From DATLBY01 sp035526665 (lineage in GTDB: Bacteria; Acidobacteriota; Terriglobia; Bryobacterales; Bryobacteraceae), in the NCBI GenBank assembly GCA_035526665.1, contig DATLBY010000432.1, forward strand, positions 1 through 15,614: a stretch of 15,614 nucleotides of DNA, written 5' to 3'. Under the pieces are notes generated by a model. It saw only the letters and a program-made list of their open reading frames with translations, was not told where the DNA came from and made no database searches. The position numbers and the translations under genes were made by a program. Shown piece after piece: positions 1 to 6,604 of this stretch (within the stretch, counting starts at the first letter, position 1; each line of letters opens with the position of its first letter).

Positions 1-744
1 CTCGACCCGGTCTACCATCGAAAGGTCCAGGTTTTCGGGAATAAAGCCGGCGCCGATGCCCTGGATCTTGTGGGGTCCGGGTTTTAAATCCTGTCTACTG
101 AGTGTCTGCGATATTACGGGGCTGTTTGTTGGCTCCACCGCAACCGAAAGAATTTGTTTCCCTTTTTCCCTTTTGATATAGCGGGACACGCCCGTGATAG
201 TGCCGCCCGTGCCGACGCCGGAGACCAGCACATCGATTTCACCCTCAGTGTCGTCCCAAATCTCGGGTCCGGAGGTTTTGAAATGGATCTCGGGGTTGGC
301 CGGGTTCTTGAACTGCTGCAGGAGCACGTAGCGGCCTGGGTCGCTGGCGACCAACTGCTCGGCTTTGGCGATGGAACCCTTCATGCCTGCCGAGCCATCG
401 GTCAGGATCAGATTGGCGCCAAAGGCCTTGAGTACCTTGCGTCGCTCCAGGGACATAGTCTCCGGCATGGTGAGGCTGATCGGATACCCACGGGCAGCCG
501 CCACGAATGCCAGCGCAATACCGGTGTTGCCGCTGGTAGGCTCCACCAGTTCTTTACCCGGCCGGAGTACGCCCCGCTGCTCGGCGTCCCAGATCATGGA
601 GGCCCCAATTCGGTCTTTAACTGAATAGGCTGGATTACGGCCCTCCATTTTCGCGAGCATTGTCACCGGGGCGCCGCCTGTAACGCGGTTCAGCCTCACA
701 AGGGGAGTTCGTCCGATGCTCAGTGAATTATCTTGAAAAGTCAC
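1..744 (-). CDS. cysK: Cysteine synthase A (O-acetylserine sulfhydrylase), 3' end cut by window
   Basis: PLP-dependent enzyme that makes L-cysteine from O-acetylserine and sulfide in the cytoplasm. The 248 visible codons read as a CysK-type fold-type II enzyme: the PLP lysine motif SVKDR (Lys43), the substrate loop EPTSGNTG (68-75), the segment TMPETMSLERR (92-102), typical of CysK rather than CysM, the asparagine-rich QQFKNPANPEIH (143-154) and the PLP-phosphate loop GVGTGGT (176-182). Family length is about 300-310, so roughly 55-60 C-terminal residues lie outside the left edge. The start is a GTG at 742-744 with GGAGG (749-753 on the plus strand) 4 nt upstream; the ATG 28 codons further in would remove the conserved GRTPLVRLN strand. 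It lies 18 nt behind an Rrf2 regulator and is almost certainly cotranscribed with it. CysK versus cystathionine beta-synthase-like: CysK is strongly preferred. Confidence 0.95.
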   Translation of the reverse strand, partial: MTFQDNSLSIGRTPLVRLNRVTGGAPVTMLAKMEGRNPAYSVKDRIGASMIWDAEQRGVLRPGKELVEPTSGNTGIALAFVAAARGYPISLTMPETMSLERRKVLKAFGANLILTDGSAGMKGSIAKAEQLVASDPGRYVLLQQFKNPANPEIHFKTSGPEIWDDTEGEIDVLVSGVGTGGTITGVSRYIKREKGKQILSVAVEPTNSPVISQTLSRQDLKPGPHKIQGIGAGFIPENLDLSMVDRVE

Positions 745-762
745 CCTGCCTCCAGTCGTTTT

Positions 763-1188
763 TTAAATTTCCCAGTTCGGTACGTACTTACCCTGCTTTT
801 CCCGCCACTGCCGCTCGATGTCGGCGAATGTGGTCCGGTCGATCACACCCGAGACAGCCGCATCCACCGATTGCCACATATCGGAAAACGGGGTGTCACC
901 CTTTTGATTGCTGGAGCCGTTGGAGGATTTCTGCCCTTCCATGAAACGAATCACCTGTCCCACGGTGATGGCATCCGCGGTCCGGGAGAGCAGGTAACCG
1001 CCTTCCGCACCGCGCCGCGATTCCACAAAGCCGCCTTGCTTCAAACCGGCGAGGATGAGTTCCAGGAATTTTTGGGGGATCTTTTGACGGCGGGCTATGT
1101 CCGCGATTTTGACGGGCTCACCCTTGCTCTGGATTGCCAGATCAAGGAGTGCCTGCAGGGCATATTCGCCCTTCACAGAAATGTTCAT
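763..1188 (-). CDS. Rrf2-family transcriptional regulator, CymR-like
   Basis: A 141-residue Rrf2 protein. It starts with the family signature MNISVKGEYALQALLDLA, followed by a winged helix-turn-helix (about 26-65) whose wing reads RRGAEGGYLLSR, and the DAITVGQVIRFMEG dimerisation-helix segment (72-85). The protein has no cysteine, so it cannot carry the Fe-S cluster of IscR, NsrR or RsrR; this matches B. subtilis CymR, the cysteine-metabolism repressor that senses through a complex with CysK. Here cysK follows 18 nt downstream on the same strand, which supports that role. The ATG has no convincing Shine-Dalgarno (AGGTGA lies too far upstream). Family assignment is secure; the CymR function is inferred from neighbour and cysteine content and not from close sequence identity. 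Confidence 0.92.
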   Translation of the reverse strand: MNISVKGEYALQALLDLAIQSKGEPVKIADIARRQKIPQKFLELILAGLKQGGFVESRRGAEGGYLLSRTADAITVGQVIRFMEGQKSSNGSSNQKGDTPFSDMWQSVDAAVSGVIDRTTFADIERQWREKQGKYVPNWEI

Positions 1189-1222
1189 ACGGCGTATACA
1201 GCAATCACCTGTCGGTAACTAG

Positions 1223-1252
1223 AGATTAGCGGATTCTGCAACTTGCCGTCAA
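1223..1252 (-). promoter_or_regulatory. Candidate sigma-70 promoter for the Rrf2-cysK unit
   Basis: In the 74-nt gap upstream of the Rrf2 gene the minus strand reads TTGACG (plus-strand 1247-1252), an 18-nt spacer, then TAATCT (1223-1228), a weak -10 box. The spacer contains the interrupted palindrome GCAAGTTGC (1238-1246), which could be an operator. The -35 is five of six to consensus and the -10 only three of six, so this is a candidate only. Read-through from the permease gene is the alternative. Confidence 0.35.
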
Positions 1253-1262
1253 ATAATCCAGC

Positions 1263-3272
1263 CTAGTCGCTCATGATGAAAATCAGCGGCCGCACGTCAT
1301 CTTCCGGTGTCCAGGCCCAGTAGCGCAGCAGAATCGTGTACACCATAATTCCAGTCTCCCCTTCGCCAAACAGCAGATATCGCAGAGCCTGGTTCATGGG
1401 ATTCAGCCGCGTGAGTCCCAGGAAGATGGAAATCGGATCCAGCATTTCACTAATGTAGGCAATCGTATTCGCGATGGCGATCGCCTGGGAGACTTCAATA
1501 ATGTAATCTTCGCCTGTACGCGTCACCCGGACCTGCAGCGGAGCGAAGAATTCGCTGCGGTTATCGATGAGGTTCACGTTTACAAATGCCAGGGATCCGC
1601 GCACATTGTAATGGTTCCGGATCTCGTTCCGCTTGCAATGGCATTGATCTTCAGAAGCTGTGCGCACGGGAACGAGATTTACTTTTTTGGCGGTGATGCC
1701 GGCCCACAATTCGGCGGATTCCGCATCTACAAACGTCATGGCGGAAACGCGCAGTTCGGTGGCACGCAGGTAGCGGCTGACCGCACTTACCACCATGGTG
1801 ATGAAAATGAAGACACTTGCGATAACGATGCCATCGGGCCGTTCGATCACGTTGTCCACCAGCGTGTAGGCGAAGATAATACTTACGCCGGAGCAGTAGA
1901 TGCTCAGCAACCGCTTGGATTCCTGCCATAGCGCCAGTGCGGCGGCAATAGCGGCCGACAACATTAAAACCAGCACGCCCGTGGCGTACGCGCCTCCTTG
2001 TGCCTCGACATCCGCGCGGAACACGATGGTGATCACCACATTCACGGCGAATAGCACCAGCACCAGAGGCCTGGGGTAGGCGACCCAGAGAGGGGCCATT
2101 CCCAACCGCGGCAGATAGCGCGGGATCAGATGGAGCAGTCCCGCCATGGCTGAAGCGCCCGCGAACCATAGGATCAGAATTGTGGAAACGTCGTACAGGG
2201 TTCCAAAGGTGCTGCCGAGTTTCAGGTGCGCCAGATAAGCAATGGCGCGGCCGCTGGCCTTTCCACCCGTCTGATAGACGGCTGGAGGGATAAGCAGCGT
2301 GGTGACGAAGGAGGATATGAGTAGCAGAACGCTCATGATGGCGGCTGCAGCCGCGAGTAACTTCCGCGTATTCCGAATTCTGCCTTTGGGCTTTGCCGGT
2401 ATGTCATCGGGGCTGCCGCTGATGAGAGGCATCACCGACACTCCGGTCTCAAAGCCGCTAAGGCCGAGCGCGAGGCGCGGAAAAATCAATGTGGCGGCGA
2501 TGATCAGGGCAGTCCAATCCCCGCGCATGGTAAGCGCGCTCTTCCAGTCGTTCATCAGGGTGGGATGGTGCGCGATCTCCAGCAGACAAGCGCCGAGAAT
2601 AACCAGATTCAACGCGAGATAGGGGATCGCCACCACCGCCGCCAAACCGATTGCTTCGGAAAAGCCTTTCAGGAAGACCAGCGCCAGTAGGGCCAGCAAT
2701 CCGATGGTAATGGTCATCCGGGCATCGCCGAGATACGGATGCAGGTAGGGATTTTCGATGGCATGCTGGGCCGCATCGGCGGCGGACAGCGTCATGGTGA
2801 TGACAAAGTCAGTGGCCGCAAAGCCCAGGAGAACCAGTACCAAAATGCGTCCCCACCAGCCTGCCAGCAGGTTCTCCAACATCGCGATGGAGCCCTGGCC
2901 CACAAACGACCGGCCCGCCACCTGCGCATACACAGGAAGAGCGCAGCAAAGTGTGACCGCAATCAGAATGGCGGTGGCTATGGGCGACAGTGCGCCCGCG
3001 GCAAGGAGCGCGATTCCAGGCTGATATCCCAGCGTAGAGAAGTAGTCGACGCCGGTAAGCCACAAGACCAAATACCAGGGATGCGTTTTGACTTCATGAT
3101 CCGCGTGAAAATCGAGCCGTCCGCCCGCGAAGAGCCACTGGAAAAGGCCTTGGTGCCGCCGTCCTTCCCGCTCGGAGGAGAGCAACGGGAGGAAACTTCC
3201 AGGCTTTGGCTCTTCGGCGGTATGGGTTTGGGAGCTATCGTCATCGGCACTGCTGGCGGGCGTCCGATCCAT
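1263..3272 (-). CDS. APC-superfamily permease with soluble C-terminal domain
   Basis: A 669-residue multi-spanning inner-membrane transporter. After a hydrophilic, acidic N-terminus (1-65) come about 12 hydrophobic helices between 66 and 500. The segment TGVDYFSTLGYQPGIALL (73-90) fits the broken first helix of the LeuT/APC fold, and LGLSGFETGVSVMPLISG (269-286) fits the broken sixth helix with its SGFE motif. Residues 505-669 form a mostly soluble domain carrying a C-H-C triplet at 544-546. Substrate is not evident: the architecture (about 500 membrane residues plus a cytosolic tail) resembles both amino-acid permeases and KimA-type potassium importers. It starts 7 nt after the upstream isomerase gene, with no visible Shine-Dalgarno, so translation is probably coupled. 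A role in nutrient uptake alongside the isomerase is only a guess. Confidence 0.88.
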   Translation of the reverse strand: MDRTPASSADDDSSQTHTAEEPKPGSFLPLLSSEREGRRHQGLFQWLFAGGRLDFHADHEVKTHPWYLVLWLTGVDYFSTLGYQPGIALLAAGALSPIATAILIAVTLCCALPVYAQVAGRSFVGQGSIAMLENLLAGWWGRILVLVLLGFAATDFVITMTLSAADAAQHAIENPYLHPYLGDARMTITIGLLALLALVFLKGFSEAIGLAAVVAIPYLALNLVILGACLLEIAHHPTLMNDWKSALTMRGDWTALIIAATLIFPRLALGLSGFETGVSVMPLISGSPDDIPAKPKGRIRNTRKLLAAAAAIMSVLLLISSFVTTLLIPPAVYQTGGKASGRAIAYLAHLKLGSTFGTLYDVSTILILWFAGASAMAGLLHLIPRYLPRLGMAPLWVAYPRPLVLVLFAVNVVITIVFRADVEAQGGAYATGVLVLMLSAAIAAALALWQESKRLLSIYCSGVSIIFAYTLVDNVIERPDGIVIASVFIFITMVVSAVSRYLRATELRVSAMTFVDAESAELWAGITAKKVNLVPVRTASEDQCHCKRNEIRNHYNVRGSLAFVNVNLIDNRSEFFAPLQVRVTRTGEDYIIEVSQAIAIANTIAYISEMLDPISIFLGLTRLNPMNQALRYLLFGEGETGIMVYTILLRYWAWTPEDDVRPLIFIMSD

Positions 3273-3279
3273 GCGTTTA

Positions 3280-4128
3280 TTAGGACACGTCGAACATCTG
3301 CAGTGTTTCTTCCAATGATTTCAGCGGATCGCGCGTGGGTGAGTACTCATGCGCGACATAGCCGGTGAAATTCAGATCCGCGATGGCTTTTGCGATACCC
3401 TTGTAGTTCATTTCCTGGGTGTCATCCATCTCATGCCGGCCGGGATTGCCTGCCGTGTGGAAATGGCCAATCCATTGGATGTTGTTGCGAACATTCCGGA
3501 TAATGTCTCCGTCCATGATTTGAACGTGATACATGTCGTAAAGAATTTTGACCCGAGGTGAATTGACCCGTTTGCAGATCTCCACGCCATACGGCGTGTG
3601 ATCAAACTGATAATCGGGATGATTGACCTTGCTGTTCAGAAACTCCATGCAAATAGTGACGCCTTTATCCTCGGCGTAGGCCTTGATTTTGTTCAAAAAA
3701 AGCACGCAGTTCTCCATTCCCTGCGCATCCGGCTGTCCCTTGCGATTGCCGGAGAATGTGATTACGTTGGGGGCTCCGATGGAGGCGCAGTCGTCGATCG
3801 CTTTCTTCATCAGCGGCTCGATTTTGGCATGATTTTCCACCCGGTTCAGACCATCGGGGATGGTAGCGCCGCTGTAGACCATGGTCGGTACTAATCCGTA
3901 TTTTTTTAGCGTCGGCCAGTCGGGAGGATTGACAAGATCAAAGCCCTTGCATCCCATCCGGGCAGCATGGCGGCACATATCCTCGAAGCTCATGCCCTTT
4001 CCGAAGACGCCTCGGGTGACGCATTGCTTCAACTTGCCTTTCCGAACAACGGGCTGCTCGTCGGCAGCGTGCCCAAGCTCCGCGAGGGCCAAACCGGCCA
4101 GGGAGGGTACAAAAGTGCGTCTCGTCAT
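3280..4128 (-). CDS. Tat-signal TIM-barrel isomerase, hydroxypyruvate isomerase-like
   Basis: A 282-residue protein of the AP-endonuclease-2-like TIM-barrel (sugar isomerase/epimerase) family. The N-terminus MTRRTFVPSLAGLALA resembles a twin-arginine export signal, ending near ALAELGHA (14-21), so it may fold in the cytoplasm and be exported. Within the barrel, Glu162 (CMEFLNSK), Asp198 (ILYDMYHVQIMDGD), His224 (IGHFHTAGNPGRHE) and Glu261 (AHEYSP) match the metal ligands of the Hyi group; the last two stretches are very like E. coli hydroxypyruvate isomerase (YDIYHMQ, NPGRHE). The true substrate is open, since exported paralogues in Acidobacteria and Planctomycetes are mostly uncharacterised. 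It is the first gene of a minus-strand run with the permease 7 nt downstream. No clear Shine-Dalgarno precedes the ATG. Confidence 0.88.
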   Translation of the reverse strand: MTRRTFVPSLAGLALAELGHAADEQPVVRKGKLKQCVTRGVFGKGMSFEDMCRHAARMGCKGFDLVNPPDWPTLKKYGLVPTMVYSGATIPDGLNRVENHAKIEPLMKKAIDDCASIGAPNVITFSGNRKGQPDAQGMENCVLFLNKIKAYAEDKGVTICMEFLNSKVNHPDYQFDHTPYGVEICKRVNSPRVKILYDMYHVQIMDGDIIRNVRNNIQWIGHFHTAGNPGRHEMDDTQEMNYKGIAKAIADLNFTGYVAHEYSPTRDPLKSLEETLQMFDVS

Positions 4129-4229
4129 GCCGTCTATAGTATCAACCGGCTTAGTCCCACGGGAAAATCAGGCGTCACTCGCGAAAGCCAGTCACAGACT
4201 TTGCAAATAAATTTTGTGAAGGCGGATAG
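4129..4229. promoter_or_regulatory. Divergent intergenic region
   Basis: This 101-bp gap separates the minus-strand isomerase and the plus-strand 595-residue gene, so promoters for both must lie in it or inside the genes. It holds an AT-rich patch (4203-4216), and GTCAC occurs twice within it, as a direct repeat. On the minus strand TTGATACTATAG sits just upstream of the isomerase ATG and could supply a -10 element. I see no convincing full promoter for either gene. Confidence 0.4.
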
Positions 4230-6017
4230 ATGAGTGCTCTGCTGCACTTAGCGCCGAATCGTGGCTCCCGAAGGGTGGTTGCAGGGCCGGAATTCAGCAG
4301 TTCGGGTCATAGACTGAGACCGGAAGAAAACCCTATGCCCGAACAACTGGATGTCCCCGAAAAGCAAATGACCGTGGAGCACGTTATTGAGGGTCCCCTC
4401 ATGCTGAGGCTGAGCGTGCCTTATGAGCTGCGCTGCTTCTGGCTGCAGCGCAGCGCGATGCAGACCGTGCGGACTGAGATCGGCGCCCGCACAATCGTGG
4501 CAGCGCCCGCGCGCGTAGCCGTTTGCATCATCGGAGATTTTGGCTACATGCAAATCGCAGGCCGTCTTCAGATCCTCAGCCGGTCCAGCGCGCCTGAGGT
4601 TCTAATCGAAATGCGTGTGGAGGAGCCTGATGCTTCTGAAATCAATGATTTCATTGCAACGCTGCCGGATAAAGGCGGAAACGGGGACGAGCTAAGGACC
4701 CTTGCCGCGAAGATTTTCCGGGCCGCCGGCGACGCCCTCCGCATCCAACTTTTCTCTTCCTTAACGGCGCTCGCAACGGAACGCGAGGAGCAGTTGCCGT
4801 TCCTGGAGATGCTGCCCGGACAGATAGACGGTGACTCTATATGGCGGGGCAATCTGCGAAAGGTGGATGTCGCGCACACGGCGGATTCCTTGCTTAAGAA
4901 CTTTTGCGGCAACAGGGTCGCTGTGGAAGTGCATCTTCCTTACCTGGACAGAATTCATTGGAGGAAGGCATCTGACACGCTGGTGGACGCCACGGTCACC
5001 TGTAATTCCGCCGGACAGGTTCTGGTAATGCCCGCCGCGCCCCTGCATCCGCCCGATCTTGCCATTGCGGCGCTGGGACTCGTAGTGCAATCCAAGAGAC
5101 GTCGGGAAAATGATTTAGCGCGCCCATTCCATCTGGCGTTCACCGATCAGCGGGATAGGACAGCAGCGCAAGTCGCCGAACTGGTTCGTCCCTATGGGTT
5201 GAATCTTTCCAGTTGGCTGCGCGATGAACGGGAGATGGTAAATGCGCGCGTGACGCTCCGGCTGCCCAGCGACGTGCTCTCGGTTTGGATGGACGCTCCC
5301 AGGGAACGCTCGGCGCGTTATTTCCCCACCTACGCGCATATGTCGCGCAGGCTGCAGCGGTGTCTGCGGCGCTGGCTCCCCTACGCCTATTTTGATTCCC
5401 CGGTTCGATACCAGGACAGCTTTACGGCCCAGGCGATGCTCCTCTATAAAGCGAGCGAAGCGTACGCCGGCAAGCTTCGGACGCAGTTAAGCTACGATCT
5501 GCTCTCGAATAGCTCGGTCGATGCGTTCTTCCGCAGTGGATTACAAGGTCTGCCGGAGATGCTGTCCTTCGCACATTCAGAGTTATTGAGGGCGGGAGAT
5601 CAGGAAACGGCCGAGCTCTACCTGCGCCGGAACAGCAAGGAGATCGTCCAACACATCCGCAAGTGGCACAAAAAGGTGGATAAACTGCTCGCCGGGGATT
5701 GCCGGATCGTGGACGGCTTTCTTCAGTTGGGACTACAGTGCGCCTTGATTAGCCAGCAAATCGAGAAAGATGCCGTGTATCCAAGCGCGGAATCCTGTGA
5801 AATTGGGTTTGATTGGTATGAAACCATGAAAACGGGCCTGCAGCGGCTGTACACCGGCAGTACCTTGGGAAATTTCAGTTCCCTGCTGCTGCTGGAGGCC
5901 ACGGCGTCCCTGCACGATTCCTTACGCCAAAAGCGCGGCGTCGAAGCCAAAGTGCAAATAGTCAGAGCCTCGGGGGAGGCGCGGACCTTTCTGAATACCG
6001 CTTGGCACCCCTCTTAA
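4230..6017 (+). CDS. Hypothetical protein, 595 residues, no recognised family
   Basis: I do not recognise this protein. It has no signal peptide, no hydrophobic membrane helix and no nucleotide-binding motif I can see, so it is probably cytoplasmic. It reads as at least two parts: an N-terminal half of mixed alpha/beta character (about 50-340, with repeated Val/Leu-rich strands), and a helical C-terminal half (about 370-580) rich in Leu, Arg, Tyr and Trp, with a basic stretch IRKWHKKVDKLL near 480. Two starts are possible: ATG 4230, with AAGG 7 nt upstream, and ATG 4335 (residue 36, MPEQLDVPEK), with GGAAG 8 nt upstream; the first 35 residues look low in structure, so the later start is a serious alternative. 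Codon use and the shared frame over nearly 1.8 kb support a real gene. The BON gene follows 31 nt downstream. Confidence 0.85.
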   Translation: MSALLHLAPNRGSRRVVAGPEFSSSGHRLRPEENPMPEQLDVPEKQMTVEHVIEGPLMLRLSVPYELRCFWLQRSAMQTVRTEIGARTIVAAPARVAVCIIGDFGYMQIAGRLQILSRSSAPEVLIEMRVEEPDASEINDFIATLPDKGGNGDELRTLAAKIFRAAGDALRIQLFSSLTALATEREEQLPFLEMLPGQIDGDSIWRGNLRKVDVAHTADSLLKNFCGNRVAVEVHLPYLDRIHWRKASDTLVDATVTCNSAGQVLVMPAAPLHPPDLAIAALGLVVQSKRRRENDLARPFHLAFTDQRDRTAAQVAELVRPYGLNLSSWLRDEREMVNARVTLRLPSDVLSVWMDAPRERSARYFPTYAHMSRRLQRCLRRWLPYAYFDSPVRYQDSFTAQAMLLYKASEAYAGKLRTQLSYDLLSNSSVDAFFRSGLQGLPEMLSFAHSELLRAGDQETAELYLRRNSKEIVQHIRKWHKKVDKLLAGDCRIVDGFLQLGLQCALISQQIEKDAVYPSAESCEIGFDWYETMKTGLQRLYTGSTLGNFSSLLLLEATASLHDSLRQKRGVEAKVQIVRASGEARTFLNTAWHPS

Positions 6018-6048
6018 GGGTGAGAGGAATTTCTGGAGAAGGGACTAA

Positions 6049-6489
6049 TTGAGCAGGAACCTCCTGATGACCTCCCTCTCCCGAACCGCCCTTGCTTTGT
6101 GCATCCTTTTTTCCGTGGCAGCGGCCGACAACTCCAAGCCACCCCTTGCGCCAGGCCACAGCCGGCCTGGCGTGCCCCGGGCAGGAGCCAGCAGGCCGGT
6201 GCTTAGCGACGCTGTGATTGAGCAGCAGATCAAGGCTCGATTTGGCCGCTCGAAGATCTCCGCTGACAAATTTCAAGTAAAAGTGCAGGGAGGCATCGCC
6301 TACATCGACGGCAAGACGGATGTGATGCAACATAAGGGTATAGCCACACGCATGGCCAAATCCGCCGGCGCCGTGCAGGTCGTCAACAAGGTCCAGATCG
6401 GTCAGGCGGCGCGCGACAGGGCAGTGGCCAACTTGGATAAAGGCCGGCGCCGCGAACAGATCAAGAGGAGCGAAGTAGCGAATCGCTAG
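6049..6489 (+). CDS. Secreted BON-domain protein
   Basis: A 146-residue protein with an export signal (hydrophobic run TALALCILFSVAAA, about 13-26, cleavage likely after AAA) followed by a Pro/Gly/Arg-rich linker (30-50) and one BON domain (about 53-118). In the domain, LSDAVIEQQIKARFG forms the first helix, and FQVKVQGGIAYIDGKTD plus VQVVNKVQIG give the typical beta strands with the conserved central glycine. BON domains occur in periplasmic and envelope proteins such as OsmY and are thought to bind phospholipid or help maintain membranes. The C-terminus is strongly basic. The TTG at 6049 is chosen because GGAGAAGGG (6035-6043) precedes it by 5 nt; an ATG at 6067 would give a shorter but still valid signal peptide. 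The cysteine in LALCIL does not fit a lipobox, so it is not called a lipoprotein. Confidence 0.87.
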   Translation: MSRNLLMTSLSRTALALCILFSVAAADNSKPPLAPGHSRPGVPRAGASRPVLSDAVIEQQIKARFGRSKISADKFQVKVQGGIAYIDGKTDVMQHKGIATRMAKSAGAVQVVNKVQIGQAARDRAVANLDKGRRREQIKRSEVANR

Positions 6490-6524
6490 CTGCTATTCCT
6501 GGGCTCATTACGGTCTGTCCGGGT

Positions 6525-6566
6525 GCGTCAAAGTGCATCAAGAGTAACTGTTTGCGCGTCAAACTG
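6525..6566 (+). repeat. Three phased short direct repeats upstream of the FIST gene
   Basis: GCGTCAAAGTG (6525-6535) and GCGTCAAACTG (6556-6566) match at 10 of 11 positions. A degenerate copy, GCATCAAG, begins at 6535. Start-to-start distances are 10 and 21 bp, close to one and two helical turns, so all three would face the same side of DNA. This is the usual look of a binding site for a response regulator or other tandem-binding activator. The function is inferred. Confidence 0.5.
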
Positions 6567-6572
6567 TCTAAC

Positions 6573-6603
6573 AACTTCCACCCCTAAAGCGGGGCTCGAA
6601 GTT
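6573..6603 (+). promoter_or_regulatory. Hairpin covering the FIST ribosome-binding region
   Basis: AACTTC (6573-6578) is the exact reverse complement of GAAGTT (6598-6603), and CCCC (6581-6584) pairs with GGGG (6591-6594), with A80-T96 pairing between them and a 6-nt loop TAAAGC. The stem ends 1 nt before the ATG at 6605 and contains the only Shine-Dalgarno-like bases (GAAG) of this gene. No T-run follows, so it is not terminator-like. It could limit translation of the FIST gene or be a DNA-level operator. Confidence 0.5.
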
Positions 6604-6604
6604 C

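Noticed and set aside
154..624. Plus-strand open frame of 156 codons at the left end
   Set aside because: It lies opposite cysK, whose minus-strand translation matches the whole family; the plus frame resembles nothing.
3899..3905. Run of seven T (A on the coding strand) in the isomerase gene as a slippage site
   Set aside because: The frame is maintained through conserved segments on both sides; no alternative product is evident.
6006..6027. Hairpins around the stop of the 595-residue gene (CACCC/GGGTG or CCTCT/AGAGG)
   Set aside because: Stems are only 5 bp, compete with each other and have no T-run, and the next gene follows in 31 nt, so I do not call a terminator.
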